Shown here: positions 26,184 to 36,635 of the stretch, in pieces
Position numbering within the stretch: position 1 is the stretch's first letter
How the letters are laid out: the number at the start of each line of letters is the position of its first letter
Assembly: GCA_963828625.1 (NCBI GenBank)
Contig: CAWHEX010000004.1
Location: 62,001-126,000 of the forward strand
From: PALSA-894 sp963828625
Lineage (GTDB): Bacteria; Pseudomonadota; Alphaproteobacteria; Rhizobiales; Xanthobacteraceae
Length of the DNA stretch: 64,000 bases
Direction: 5' to 3'
Program-made: the position numbers and the translations under genes
Notes under the pieces: generated by a model
The model's database searches: none
Told to the model about the DNA's origin: nothing
What the model saw: only the letters and a program-made list of their open reading frames with translations

Positions 26184-27793
26184 GTGGCGAAACTCGCCTC
26201 GGCGGTGGACACGCAAGGCAAGGAGTTCCGCGCCAACGCCGCCGCGATGCGCGCGCTGGTGCAGGAACTTGCGGACAAGCGCGCCGAAGCCGCGCTCGGC
26301 GGCCCGCAGCGCTCGCGCGAGCGCCACACCGCGCGCGGTAAATTGTTGCCGCGCGAGCGCGTGCTGCGGCTGATCGATCCCGGCACGCCGTTCCTCGAAT
26401 TGTCGCCTCTCGCGGCCAACAACATGTACGAGGACGCGATCCACGGCGCCGGCATCATCACGGGCGTCGGCCGGATCGAGGGCCGCGAGTGCGTCGTGGT
26501 GTGCAACGACGCCACCATCAAGGGCGGCACCTACTATCCGATGACGGTGAAGAAGCACCTGCGCGCGCAGGAGATCGCGCGCGAGAACCGGCTGCCCTGC
26601 ATCTATCTGGTCGATTCCGGCGGCGCGAACCTGCCGCAATGGCCGGAGGTGTTTCCGGATCGCGAGCACTTCGGCCGCATCTTCTACAATCAGGCGACGC
26701 TGTCCTCGCTCGGCATCCCGCAGATCGCCTGCGTGATGGGCTCGTGCACGGCGGGCGGCGCCTACGTGCCGGCGATGTCCGACGAGGCGATCATCGTGCG
26801 GAAACAAGGCACGATCTTCCTCGGCGGCCCGCCGCTGGTGAAGGCTGCGACCGGGGAGGTGGTGTCGGCGGAGGATCTCGGCGGCGCGGACGTGCACGCG
26901 CGGCTCTCTGGCGTTGCCGATCACTACGCGGCGGACGACGGTCACGCGCTCGCGACGGTGCGGCGCATCGTTTCGAATTTCAATTCGACGAAGAAGGTCG
27001 ACATCGCGCTCACGCCGCCGCGCGATCCGCTGTTCGACGCGGCCGAGCTCGACGGCGTGGTGCCCGAGCGACACGCGCCGCCAGTACGACATTCGCGAGA
27101 TCATCGCACGGCTGGTCGACGGCTCGGAGTTCGACGAGTTCAAACACCTCTACGGCACGACGCTGGTCTGCGGCTTCGCGCACATCCACGGCATTCCGAT
27201 CGGCATCCTCGGCAACAACGGCATCCTCTATTCGGAAAGCGCGCTCAAGGCCGCGCACTTCATCGAGCTGTGCTGCCAGCGGCGCATTCCGCTGCTGTTC
27301 CTGCAGAACATCACCGGCTTCATGGTGGGGCGCGAATACGAGGCGGGCGGCATCGCCAAGAACGGCGCCAAGATGGTGATGGCGGTGGCGTGTGCGAACG
27401 TGCCGAAGATCACGCTGGTGGTCGGCGGCTCATACGGTGCGGGCAATTACGGCATGTGCGGGCGCGCGTACTCGCCGCGTTTCCTGTTCACCTGGCCGAA
27501 CGCGCGCGTCGCGCTGATGGGCTCGGAGCAGGCGGCCTCGCGTGCTGGCGACCGTGCGGCGCGACAACATCGAGGCGGCGGGCAAGACGTGGAGCGAGGT
27601 CGAGGAGGCGGAGTTCAAGCAGCCGATCAAGGATGCGTTCGACGAGCAGAGCGATCCCTACTACGCGACCGCGCGGCTGTGGGACGACGGCATCATCGCG
27701 CCGAGCGAAACGCGCCGCGTGCTGGCGCTGGCTTACTGTGCGGCGCTGAATGCGCCGGTGCATGAGACGAGGTTTGGGGTGTTCAGGATGTGA
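26184..27793 (+). CDS. mccB: Methylcrotonoyl-CoA carboxylase beta subunit (two frameshifts)
   Basis: Carboxyltransferase subunit acting after isovaleryl-CoA dehydrogenase in leucine breakdown. The N-terminal half has CVVVCNDATIKGGTYYPMTVKK, VDSGGANLPQ, GSCTAGGAYVPAMSDE and FLGGPPLVKAATGE, the MCC-beta type. The frame shifts near 27064 and near 27540; the corrected protein ends LNAPVHETRFGVFRM. About 535 residues, normal length. GTG start at 26184 with a GGGAGAG site upstream. The biotin-carrying partner mccA is 17 kb away. Confidence 0.9.
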
Positions 27794-27887
27794 GGCGGGT
27801 GCGCATGACGGAGCGCTTTGCTTCGGCATTCGCCTTTCCAAGTTCGGCAGCCTAGCGTTCTCGCCAACGCCGTCAGGACGAAACCCA

Positions 27888-28268
27888 ATGCCCATCAGCC
27901 AGCGCATCGTCCAGATTTGTCTCTTCCTCGTCGCGGCGATCGCGCTCACCGGCGGGCCGCTGCAAATGTATCTGGGCGAGCCGGAGAACGGCGCGCGGCT
28001 CGACAACGTGCACCGCTTCCTCGCCGGCGTTTACCTTGGCTCCGGCTTCGTCGCGTTGTGGGCTGCGATCACCGTCCGCCAGCAGGGCACGCTGGTCTAT
28101 CTCATCGCACTCAGTGTGTTTCTCGCCGGCATCGGGCGGCTCATTTCGATGAGCATCGTCGGCCTGCCGCAGCCTTCCGCCGTATGGCTCGGCTATCTCA
28201 TTCCCGAACTGCTCGTGCCCTGCATCATCGTGACGGCGCAGTTCGCCGGACGCCGGCGCAGCCGATGA
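27888..28268 (+). CDS. DUF4345 membrane protein
   Basis: 126 residues with four predicted membrane helices: ICLFLVAAIALTGG, VYLGSGFVALWAAI, LVYLIALSVFLAGIGRLIS and YLIPELLVPCIIVTA. Layout and the GIGRLIS motif fit DUF4345. Function unknown. ATGA overlap with the methyltransferase gene indicates coupling. Confidence 0.8.
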   Translation: MPISQRIVQICLFLVAAIALTGGPLQMYLGEPENGARLDNVHRFLAGVYLGSGFVALWAAITVRQQGTLVYLIALSVFLAGIGRLISMSIVGLPQPSAVWLGYLIPELLVPCIIVTAQFAGRRRSR

Positions 28269-29064
28269 CCGGCATCCGTGCGTTCGAGCACGCCGGGTGG
28301 CAGGCCGCAGCGGCAACCTTCGACGGGTTCGCCTCCGCCACCGCGCTGTTCGTCGCGCCGTTGCTCGATGCGGTGGCGATCAAGCCCGGCACGCGCCTGC
28401 TCGACATCGCATGCGGCACGGGCGTTGCCTCCGGGCGGCGGCTGAGGCGGGCGCGAGCGTCACCGGCGTCGATTTCTCTGACCGGATGATCGCCGAGGCG
28501 GGCAGGCGGCATCCGGACATCGTGTTCACGACCGGCGACGCCGAAGCGTTGCCATTTCCCGACGCGTCGTTCGATGCCGTCGTGGCGAACTTCGGCATCC
28601 ATCATGTCGAGCGCCCCGAGCGTGCGATCGCGGAGGCACGGCGTGTGCTCGCGCCGGGCGGCATGTTCGCCTTCACGATCTGGGCCGCGTGGCAGGATAA
28701 TTTGCCGTGGCGCTTGATCACCGAGGCGGTCGCCGCGCACGGCCGCATGGAGGTGCCGATGCCCGCCGGCAGCGATGTGCGCGTGACGCCGGAGAGCTTC
28801 GCGCAACTCACCGAGCAGGCAGGCTTTGCGGCGGCTTCGATCCGCACGCAGCCGCTGGAGGCGATCTGGCGGCTGCCGCGCGATGCCGATCTCGTGTCGG
28901 TCTTCGAGACCGGCACGGTGCGCACCGCGACGCTGCTGCGCGGGCAGGGCGATGCCCTACCGGCCGTGCGCGAGCGGATCGTGCAGGACCTGCGGCGCCA
29001 CCAGCGCGGCGACGCGATCGAACTGCCGACGCGCGCGTGGCTTCTGTCCGCGACAGCACCCTGA
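28265..29064 (+). CDS. Class I SAM-dependent methyltransferase (one frameshift)
   Basis: About 266 residues. The SAM-binding motif I is LLDIACGTG, followed after a frame change near 28430 by GASVTGVDFSDRMI (acidic loop), GDAEALPFPDASFD and HHVERPERAIAEARRVLAPGG. This is the UbiE/COQ5-like pattern. Substrate unknown. It is coupled to the DUF4345 gene by a four-base overlap. Confidence 0.82.
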
Positions 29065-29073
29065 CCGGTAGCG

Positions 29074-29707
29074 TTACGCCGTCGCGTCCATCCGATAAGC
29101 CTTGCGGCCGCTCTTGAGCGCGCTCTTCGAGCAGCCCGAGCCGGTCCTGGCCCCAGAACACCTCGCCGTCGAGCACGTAGCAGGGCGAGCCGATGATCGT
29201 GCCGGCCACGGCGTCCTCGGCGCTCTTCGCGTAGACCGCGCCGACGGCATCGGACTTCGCGGCCGCCAGCATCTTGGCGCCGTCGTGGCCGCATTCGTTC
29301 AGCAGCGCGACGAGCGTGTCGTCCTGACCAAGGTCCTCGTCCTTCACCCACACGCCCTCGAAGGCGCGCTGCGTGTAGCGGCCCGGATCGGCGCCGGACT
29401 CGCGCCACCGCGACGATCGTGCGGTTCGCGGTCGTGGCCGGGAACGGCCAGTGCTTCGGATTGATCTTGAGCGCCACGCCGCGCGCCTCGCGCCAGCGCT
29501 GAAGCTCGAGGATGCGGTAGCGCTGCCGCGCCGGATGGCGCTTGGGCAGAGGCAGGCCGCCGGTGTGCGGAAACACCTCGCCGAGGTCGACCGGCCGGTA
29601 GCGGATGGTCACGTCGTGCGCCTTGGCGAGGTCGAGGAACGGCTTGTGCCCGAGGAACGCCCAAGGGCGAGGCGAGCGGTGAACCAGTAGTCGATGGTGC
29701 GGGGCAT
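29074..29707 (-). CDS. 2-hydroxychromene-2-carboxylate isomerase/DsbA family protein (about three frameshifts)
   Basis: A thioredoxin-fold, glutathione S-transferase kappa-like protein. Pieces in order: MPRTIDYWFT; then SPWAFLGHKPFLDLAKAHD in another frame with DVTIRYRPVDLGEVF and RYRILELQRWREARG; then WVKDEDLGQDDTL, TIIGSPCYVLDGEVFWGQDRLGLLEE; and an end in yet another frame, ALKSGRKAYRMDATA. Corrected length is about 210 residues, normal for the family. These enzymes isomerise intermediates of polycyclic aromatic breakdown using glutathione, but many copies have unknown substrates. Confidence 0.75.
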
Positions 29708-29820
29708 GGGATGAACTCGATTGGCGGGGCGCGCAGCCTAGCGCGCGGGCGCGGCGAACCGAAGCCCATTCGTCAGGTTATCGGTTCGCCGCTAAGGTCC
29801 GATGCCATCCGGAAAGACCG

Positions 29821-30330
29821 ATGACGAAACGCACTATCACGGTGAACGACAAGATGCAGCGCGGCTATCGCTACCAGCGCGTCGCCGCACCGCGGGCCGC
29901 AGCTTCGATCCCGCGTTCGAGCCCGAGCTGACGCCGGCCGAGATGCTCAGAGCTCGGCGTGTTCGGCGGCAATCTACATGACCGACTGCAAGCGCGAGTT
30001 TCCCAAAAGCTGGTTCGCGCACGCGAAGCTCTCGCCCGGCAAACGCGACAACGCGCTCAACTATTTCAGGTCGATGCGAGCCAGCCGCTCGCCGAATGGC
30101 GGCGCAAGGGATGGCTGCACAAGGACGATCCGCGCGGCTGGTTTCAGTGGTATTGCCGCTACTACATGGGCCGCCGCCACGAAGACGACGCGCGCCAGAT
30201 CAAGCGCTGGAAGGCGTTCCGCCGCCACATCGGGCAGATCAGGATGCACTGCGAGACAGGCGACTTCTCCTGCCGTCGCCGCCAGCGCCAGGCGCTGCTG
30301 CACTGGGCCTATGACAGCCGGAAAATCTGA
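29821..30330 (+). CDS. Conserved hypothetical protein (about four frameshifts)
   Basis: A protein of about 170 residues pieced together from several frames: MTKRTITVNDKMQRGYRYQR, then RSFDPAFEPELTPAEML, then YMTDCKREFPKSWFAHAKLSPG, then GWLHKDDPRGWFQWYCRYYMGRR to the stop at 30328-30330. It is rich in Trp, Arg, Tyr and Phe. I recall similar uncharacterised proteins in bacteria and fungi but cannot name a family. The indel density is the highest in the window. Confidence 0.55.
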
Positions 30331-30341
30331 GAGGAATCTCC

Positions 30342-31250
30342 ATGCCCTACGAAACCCTGCTCACCGAACTTTCCGAGAACATCTTCACCATCACGATCAA
30401 CCGGCCGGACAAGCTCAATGCGCTCAACACGCAGATGATCCGCGAGTTCATCGACGCGTTCGACGAGGCGGATGCGAACGATGCGGTGCGCGCCATCATC
30501 GTGACGGGAGCGGGCAGGGCGTTCTGCGCCGGCGCGGATCTCTCGACCGGCGCGAAGACCTTCGACCGCGAGGCGCGCGCGGACCGCCCGCAGGTGCCGA
30601 ACGGGCCGGACGGCAAGCCGGATCTCTCGCACGAGAACGCGCGCGACGGCGGCGGGCGCATGACGCTGCGCATCTTCAATTGCCGCAAGCCGGTGATCGC
30701 CGCGGTGAACGGGCCTGCGGTCGGCATCGGCGCGACGATGCTGCTGCCGATGGACGTGCGCATCGCGTCGAGCGACGCGCGCTTCGGCTTCGTGTTCTCG
30801 CAGCGCGGCATCGTGCCGGAGGCGGCGTCGAGCTATTTCCTGCCGCGCCTCGTCGGCATCGCGCAGGCGCTCGACTGGTGTTATTCGGGCCGTGTGTTCG
30901 GCGCCGAGAGGCGCTTGCGGGCAGACTGGTCAGCCGCGTGGTGCCGCCCGACGAGCTGATCGCCGGCAGCGCGCGCGATCGCACGCGGCTACATCGACAA
31001 GACCGCTCCGGTTTCGGTCGCGCTGATCCGGCAGATGATGTGGCGCATGCTCGGCGCGGGCCACCCGATGGAGGCGCACCGGCTCGACAGCCGCGCCATG
31101 TTCCATCGCGGCCGCAGCGCCGACGTGAAGGAGGGCATCGCGTCGTTCCTGGAAAAGCGCCCCGCGCGCTTCACCGACACGGTCTCGGCCGACCTGCCGG
31201 AACTGCCGTGGGGGACGAGCCGGCATACCGCTAGGGAAGTCAGGACGTAA
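30342..31250 (+). CDS. Enoyl-CoA hydratase/isomerase (crotonase) family (two frameshifts)
   Basis: About 302 residues. Crotonase landmarks: ITINRPDKLNALN, the oxyanion-hole segment GRAFCAGADLS, a long insertion (about residues 75-105), NGPAVGIGATMLLPMD and the second half of the active site FVFSQRGIVPEAAS. Frame is lost near 30915 and regained near 30985; the middle reads LVSRVVPPDELI. The C-terminus ends SRHTAREVRT. The substrate is not determinable. It begins 12 bases after the preceding gene. Confidence 0.82.
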
Positions 31251-31392
31251 ATTCACATAAATAAATTTACATGCGCAGCCGCACAGAGCGGAATTTTCCG
31301 TGCTAGTATAAGGACATGGACCCCATGACGAGCGGCGTTTGCGCCCCGGTTGCGGCGGTCCGAGTGGCTTTTTGCAGTATACGGAGGCTGTC

Positions 31393-31587
31393 TTGGCTCA
31401 CAAGTTTCGCGTCGGCGACAACGTTCACATCATCGCAGGCCTGCTCGGCCGCGGCGACGGCGGTGGCGTCTATCAGGTGGTTCGCGTGCTTCCCACCGAG
31501 GGCGACGAGCAGCAATACCGCATCAAAAGCGCGACCGAGCCGCACGAGCGCGTCGCCAAGCAGAGCCAGCTCGAACGCGCGGCGTGA
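31393..31587 (+). CDS. Small conserved hypothetical protein
   Basis: 64 residues: AHKFRVGDNVHIIAGLLGR, then YQVVRVLPTEGDEQQYRIKSA. The compact beta-rich pattern suggests a small SH3-like or RNA-binding-type barrel. TTG start at 31393 after GGAGG at 31383-31387. Similar small proteins occur in Rhizobiales genomes. A TAGTATAAG element near 31304-31312 may be its -10 region. Confidence 0.65.
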   Translation: MAHKFRVGDNVHIIAGLLGRGDGGGVYQVVRVLPTEGDEQQYRIKSATEPHERVAKQSQLERAA

Positions 31588-31783
31588 CTGGGCTTCCGGG
31601 CGGGGCGCGGTTTGACGGCTTCGGGCCGTTCGTATAGAACCGCGCCGCAATCTGGTTTTCGGCTTGCCTTGATACGCTCCCGATTTTGGGCGCTTCACCA
31701 AGACATCTCCCAAAACTCGGATGCTTTGTCCGGCGCGCGATGAGCGCGCGCAGGGTTTACAGGCGTATCAACGCAAGGAGCAC

Positions 31784-31989
31784 ATGATGCCGACAGGTAC
31801 CGTGAAGTTCTTCAACAGCAAAAGGGCTTTGGATTCATCCAGCCGGCCGACGGCTCGAAGGACGTTTTCGTGCACATCAGCGCGGTCGAGAGGGCCGGCA
31901 TGCGCACGCTGATGGAAGGCCAGAAGGTCAACTTCGAGATCATCACCGAGCGTGGCAAGCAGGCGGCGGGCAATCTCTCGCTCGCGTAA
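31784..31989 (+). CDS. cspA: Cold shock protein (CspA family, one frameshift)
   Basis: RNA chaperone of about 68 residues. It starts MPTGTVKFFNS (after an ATGATG at 31784), then loses one C in AGCAAAAGGG, where AGCCAAAAGGG would give the RNP1-like QKGFGFIQP. In the corrected frame it continues DVFVHISAVERAG and ends AAGNLSLA. Such a protein is essentially invariant, so the indel is almost surely an error in the sequence. A leader of about 195 bases without a gene precedes it, as in cold-shock mRNAs. Confidence 0.85.
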
Positions 31990-32018
31990 CGCTTCGTCGC
32001 TATCGAGTAGTTTCGATG

Positions 32019-32046
32019 ACGCCCGGCACTCGCTGCCGGGCGTTTT
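32019..32046 (+). terminator. Rho-independent terminator of cspA
   Basis: ACGCCCGGCA (32019-32028) pairs with TGCCGGGCGT (32034-32043), loop CTCGC, followed by TTT, GCA and more T. It lies 30 bases after the cspA stop. Confidence 0.85.
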
Positions 32047-32157
32047 GCATTTTGCAGCCGCCGTTACGCCGTTCTGGTCGATTGACAAGCCTGTTACGGC
32101 GACTCCTACGGTTCGCCGAAACCAACAAGAGATCGCGTTTTCCCAAGGGAGGACTTC

Positions 32158-33130
32158 ATGCGCATGATCGCCGCGGCCGTTGCGGCCGCATTCTTCAGTC
32201 TTGCGCCCGCGCAGGCCCAGATCGTCACCAAGTATTCCGGCATCCAGCCGATCGACCATCCGTCGAGCTACGCCGAGAAGTATTTCGGCGAAGAGGTGGG
32301 CACGCTCACCAAGGGCACGGTGAAGGTCGAGGTCTATCACAACACCCAACTCGGCGACGCGGTCGCCAACGTGCAGAGCGTGCGCAACGGCACCATCGGC
32401 TTCACCACCGTCTCGGCCTCGAACCTCAATCAGGTCGTGCCGGCGATGGACATGTATTCGCTGCCGTTCCTGTTCAAGAACGAGGCGCATTTCTGGTGGT
32501 TCCTGGCGCAGCCGGAAGCCGCCGCGCTCGCCAAGCAGATGGAAGACAAGGGCATCAAGATCATCGGCTACATCGATAGCGGCTCGCGCAACTTCTTCAC
32601 CTCGAAAGCCGTGCGCACGCCCGATGACCTGAAGGGCCAGAAGATCCGCGTGATGGCCTCGCCGGTGATGGTCAGCACCATGAAGGCGCTGGGCGCGACC
32701 GGCGTGCCGGTGGCCTGGGCCGAGCTCTACACCGCGCTGCAGACCGGCGTGGTCGACGGCGCGGAGAACAATCATCCCTCCGTCGTCGCCAAGAAGTTCT
32801 ACGAGGTGTCGAAATTCTACACGCTCGACGAGCACATGCGCATTCCGGATGTGCTCGCGATGTCGATGAAGCTGTGGAACCAGCTCAAGCCCGACCAGCA
32901 GCAGGCGGTGCTCGAGGCCGGCGCGCGCACGCAGGCCTACATGCGCGGCGCGTGGAAGATCTCGGAAGTGAAGGATCTGCAGCAGCTAAAGAGCAACTTC
33001 ACCGAGATCATCACGCCGGACAAGGCGCCGTTCGTGAAGGCGGTGTCGAGCCTGGTGCAGGAAGAGGGCAAGCGGCTCGGGCGTGGAGAAGACCATCGCC
33101 TTCATCCTCGACAGCCAGAAGAACTTCTGA
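32158..33130 (+). CDS. dctP: TRAP transporter solute-binding protein DctP (one frameshift)
   Basis: About 323 residues with a signal peptide cleaved after AQA (about residue 21). Typical DctP blocks: GTVKVEVYHNTQLGDA, YSLPFLFKNEAHFW, the arginine-bearing KGQKIRVMASPVM that binds the substrate carboxylate, and GVVDGAENNHP. The frame changes near 33080, and the end reads VEKTIAFILDSQKNF with a stop at 33128-33130. It captures an organic acid in the periplasm for DctQM downstream. Confidence 0.9.
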
Positions 33131-33156
33131 GCGTCGGCGCTGCGCAAGCGTGACGC

Positions 33157-33180
33157 AGGGCGGCGGTGATCCGCCGCCCT
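33157..33180 (+). terminator. Intercistronic hairpin between dctP and dctQ
   Basis: AGGGCGGCGG (33157-33166) pairs with CCGCCGCCCT (33171-33180) over a TGAT loop, with no long T-run. It probably stabilises or attenuates the message so that receptor exceeds the membrane subunits, a common TRAP arrangement. Confidence 0.65.
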
Positions 33181-33199
33181 TCGTCTGTAGGGGGAAGAC

Positions 33200-33719
33200 G
33201 TGAAATTTCTTGATGTTGCTCGACCGGTTCGCGAATCTTCTGGTCATCGTGGTGCGCTGGTTCTGCATCGTTGCTGGCGAGCGCGCTGTTCCTCATCGTC
33301 GTCGTCGCGATCGTTGCGCGCTACGGCTTCGGCCAGGCGGTGTCCTGGACCGAGGAAGTGCCGCGCTATCTGTTGATCTGGATCTCCTTCCTCGCCGCCG
33401 CCGTCGGCGTGATGCAGCGCGATCATGTCGGCTTCGACGTGCTGTTCAACGCGCTTGCCCAAGCCGGTACGGCGCGCGCTCGGCGTCACTGCTGAGCGCG
33501 ATGATCTTCGGCTTCGGCTGGATCGTTTTCCGCTACGGGATCACGTTCGTGCAGGATTTCGGCTCCGACCTGATGGAGACGATCCCCTACACGAACTACT
33601 GGTACTACCCGGCGATGCCGATCTCCGGCTTTCTGATCATGGTGTTCGCCTTCAAGCTCATCGTCGACGAGATCGTGCGGCCCGAGGCGGCGGCCATCAC
33701 CGGCACGAGCGTGGACTGA
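33200..33719 (+). CDS. dctQ: TRAP transporter small membrane subunit DctQ (about three frameshifts)
   Basis: Four-helix small permease subunit of about 173 residues. Segments in order: LDRFANLLVIVVRWFCIVA; LASALFLIVVVAIVARYGFG and the DctQ hallmark SWTEEVPRYLLIWISFL; PKPVRRALG; then LLSAMIFGFGWIVFRYG to the end at 33719. Indels near 33210, 33270 and 33460-33495 separate them. A GTG at 33200 after GGGGGAAG is the likely start. It works with DctM. Confidence 0.82.
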
Positions 33720-33723
33720 GCCC

Positions 33724-35014
33724 ATGATCCTCCTGCTGCTCGGGCTTGCCTTTATCATCCTGATCGCGGTCGGCATGCCGATCTCGTTCGCGGTCGGCGT
33801 CTCGACGGTGTTCGCCACGCTGCTGCTGCCCGGCGTCGACAACGCCACGATCGTCCAGCGCATGCTGACCGCGATCAACACGTTCCCGCTGCTCGCCGTG
33901 ATCTTCTTCGTGTTCGCCGGCACGCTGATGGCGCGCGGCGGCATCGCGCGGCGCCTCGTGCTGATGGCGGAGGTGCTGGTCGGCTGGCTGCCCGGCAGCT
34001 GGCGCAGATCGTCTGCGTCGCCTCGATGTTCTTCGGCGGCGTCACCGGCTCGGCGGTCGCGGAGGTTTCCTCCATCGGCGCGATGATGATCCCCGCGATG
34101 GAGAAGGACGGCTATTCGCGCCGCTTCGCCACCGCGATCGTGCTCACCGCCGCCACGATGGGCCCGATCATTCCGCCCTCGATCGGCATGATCGTGTTCG
34201 CGCACGTCGCCGGCAACGTCTCGATCGCGGCGCTGTTTCTCGCCGGCGTCATCCCCGGCGTGATGATCGGCCTGTCGCTGATGGTCGCCTCGTTCGTGCA
34301 CGGCAAGCTCTATCACCAGAAGACGCTGCCGAAGCTCGAAACGCGCGAGAAGGTCCGCCGCGTCGATCGACGGCATGGCCGGCGTGTTCACGATGGTGAT
34401 CATCCTCGGCGGCATCATCTCGGGCGTGTTCACCGCGACCGAGGCGGGCGCCGCGGCGTGCGTCTATGCGCTGATCCTGACGATCTTCGTCTACAAGGAG
34501 ATCAAGATCTCCGAACTTCCCGAAATCATCTGGGAGTGCTGCCGCACCAACGCGGTGGTGATGCTGCTGATCGCGACCTGCTCGGTCTATGCGTGGATTC
34601 TCACCTACGAGAATCTGCCCAACATGCTGGCGGAGAATTTCTTCAACCTGATCCAGAGCAAATGGGCGTTCCTGCTGATCCTCAATGGGTTCCTGCTGGT
34701 CGTCGGCATGTTCGTCGACATGACGCCGGCGCTGATCATGCTGGTGCCGATGCTGCTGCCGCTGGCGCTGAAATTCGACATCAACCTGGTGCATCTCGGG
34801 CTGATCATGGTGATCAACCTGTCGTTCGGGCTGACCACGCCGCCGGTCGGCACGGCGCTGTTCGTGGCGCTCAAGGTCGGCAACATCTCGATGGAGAAGA
34901 TCATCCCGCCGCTGCTGCCGCTGCTCGCCTGCATGTGCGTGGTGCTGCTGATTCGTCACCTACGTGCCGGAGGTCTACATGTGGCTGCCGCGCAGCTTCG
35001 GGCTGGTCAAATAG
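33724..35014 (+). CDS. dctM: TRAP transporter large membrane subunit DctM (about three frameshifts)
   Basis: About 430 residues and a dozen hydrophobic segments. Start LLLLGLAFIILIAVGMPISFAVG; after an indel near 34005, FFGGVTGSAVAEVSSIG and MGPIIPPSIGMIV; after another near 34365, ISGVFTATEAGAAACVYAL and FVDMTPALIMLVP; and after a third near 34955, the ending TYVPEVYMWLPRSFGLVK with a stop at 35012-35014. Motif order matches DctM throughout. It forms the Na+-coupled channel with DctQ. Confidence 0.85.
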
Positions 35015-35938
35015 CGTTCGCGGCGCCTTCGGCTTCCACCACACCAGCGCGACGCCGATCGTCGCGGCGGCGAGGCCGATCATCGCGATCGGCTTCAGGT
35101 GCTCGTCGATCAGCAGCCACGCGATCAGCGCGGACGCGCCGGGCACGATGAAGAAGCCGGACGCGGCCTGCGCTGCGCCGTGGCGGTCCATCATCAGGTT
35201 GTAGATCGCCATGCCGCCGATCGACATCAGCAGCACGTTCCAGGTCATCGCGCCGATCAGGGTCGGCGACCAATGCACGTGCGGCGTCTCGAAGAAGATC
35301 ACGAGAAGCAGCGCCATCAGCGCGCCGCCGATGAGCTGCACGGCGGTCGCTTCGAACGGCGGCACGTCGGCGGCGAAGCGCTTGAGATAGAGCGTGCCGC
35401 CGGAGAGGCCGAACAGGCTCACGCCCAGCAGCGCGATGATGCTGAAGTCCGCGTCGTGCGGCATTCCGAGCACAACGCCCGCGAGGCCGAGCACAAATCC
35501 GAGCCATTGCCACCAGGCGAATTTTTCGCCGAGCACCGCGACGCCGAGCGCGGCGGTGAGGATCGGATGAAACGCGTGCACCAGCGCGGTCGGGGTCGCG
35601 GCGACGCTCACCAGCGCCTTGTGCGCCGTTGCGAGCGCGAGCCCGTGCACCAGCGCGCCGCCGATCATCAGATGCGGCCAGCGCAGCGCGAGCGGCCCGT
35701 GCGGGCGCTTGAGCGCCACCACCATCGCGATCGCGGCGACGGCGGCGATTCCCAGCCGGATCGCGACGAAAGTGTACGGCGTGATGTCGGCAAGGCCGAT
35801 TTTGGCCGCCACATAGGACGACGCCCAGAGGATCGCGAAAACAAAAGGGAGGGCGGCTGCGAGCACGGGATTCCGGCCTTGATTGTCCCAATCCTTATAG
35901 CGGCTTGCGCCGGGAAACGCCCTTCGTGGTTTGGCCAT
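34997..35938 (-). CDS. EamA (DMT superfamily) permease (second copy in window)
   Basis: Ten-helix exporter: ILWASSYVAAKIGLADITPYTFVAIR in the first half, AWWQWLGFVLGLAGVVLG, then SGFFIVPGASALIAWLLIDEHLKP in the second. The open frame runs to 34901 and would overlap dctM by 114 bases. The conserved domain ends near VALVWWKPKAPR (about 35030), so the real stop is probably just beyond and may be hidden by an indel; the end given here is approximate. Substrate unknown. Confidence 0.82.
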
Positions 35939-36064
35939 TCATCCTTCGCGCGGCGCATAGCGGGAGAGGCCGGCGGCCGAAAATATACTCATTATTAACC
36001 ATGTTTTTGCACGCTGCTCCGCGAAGGCGACGACGTGGCGCCCGATTCTCCCGGAGAAACCCAG

Positions 36065-36460
36065 ATGGAACAGTTTCGTCAGTCCAAGCGTAACCGCACC
36101 AGCGTTGCGGGCGCCGAGAACATCCTGCGCATGCGGCGCGATGAAGAAGCGGTGTTCGAGGCCTTCACGCGCGAAGGAGAGCTCAACCGCAAGGGTCAGG
36201 CCGTGCTCGATCTGGTCAGCCAGGTCGCCGACTCGATCTCGACCACCGAGAACCGCATCGAGACCCTGCTCACACGGGCGCTGGGCCAGCTCAGGGCGCT
36301 GGAAGAGCGCAATCAGGAGCTCGAGGAGCGTACCATTCAGGCCGAGACGAAGGCGCGCGACGCCGAGAGGTGGCTCGTCCGTCTGCACAACGAGATGGAA
36401 GCCAAGCTGACGGCGCGCGCCAGCGCCCAGCCGCCGGCCGAGACCTCCGAGGTCGCCTGA
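36065..36460 (+). CDS. Coiled-coil hypothetical protein
   Basis: 131 residues, highly charged. A basic start (MEQFRQSKRNRTS) leads into a long helical stretch rich in Glu, Arg, Leu and Gln (about 25-115) with heptad-like spacing, so coiled coil is likely. Ala/Pro-rich end. A GTG at 36035 in frame is an alternative start; CCCGGAGAAACCC before the ATG fits a binding site. No family recognised. Confidence 0.65.
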   Translation: MEQFRQSKRNRTSVAGAENILRMRRDEEAVFEAFTREGELNRKGQAVLDLVSQVADSISTTENRIETLLTRALGQLRALEERNQELEERTIQAETKARDAERWLVRLHNEMEAKLTARASAQPPAETSEVA

Positions 36461-36635
36461 TTTCACGGCGCTTCGTGCTCCGGTGCGAAGCGCCGGTCGG
36501 CCACAAGCCGGCCATGACTTCTCCATAGAGACAGCCGACAAGTCGGCGGCCGGCCGATTCATCGCCGGCCGTCAAATGCCCGTCGGCGTTAGATCTGCGG
36601 ATGCCGGCACGAGGCGCAATATCCAAGGGGGGACT

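Noticed and set aside
26184..27793. Programmed ribosomal frameshifting in mccB and similar genes
   Set aside because: The shifts occur at unrelated sites, in both directions and in many genes, without slippery heptamers or stimulatory structures, so sequence error is simpler.
31316..31615. Small plus-strand frame upstream of and over the TTG-started gene
   Set aside because: It is Ser/Arg/Ala-rich, lacks a binding site and overlaps the better-supported frame at 31393-31587.
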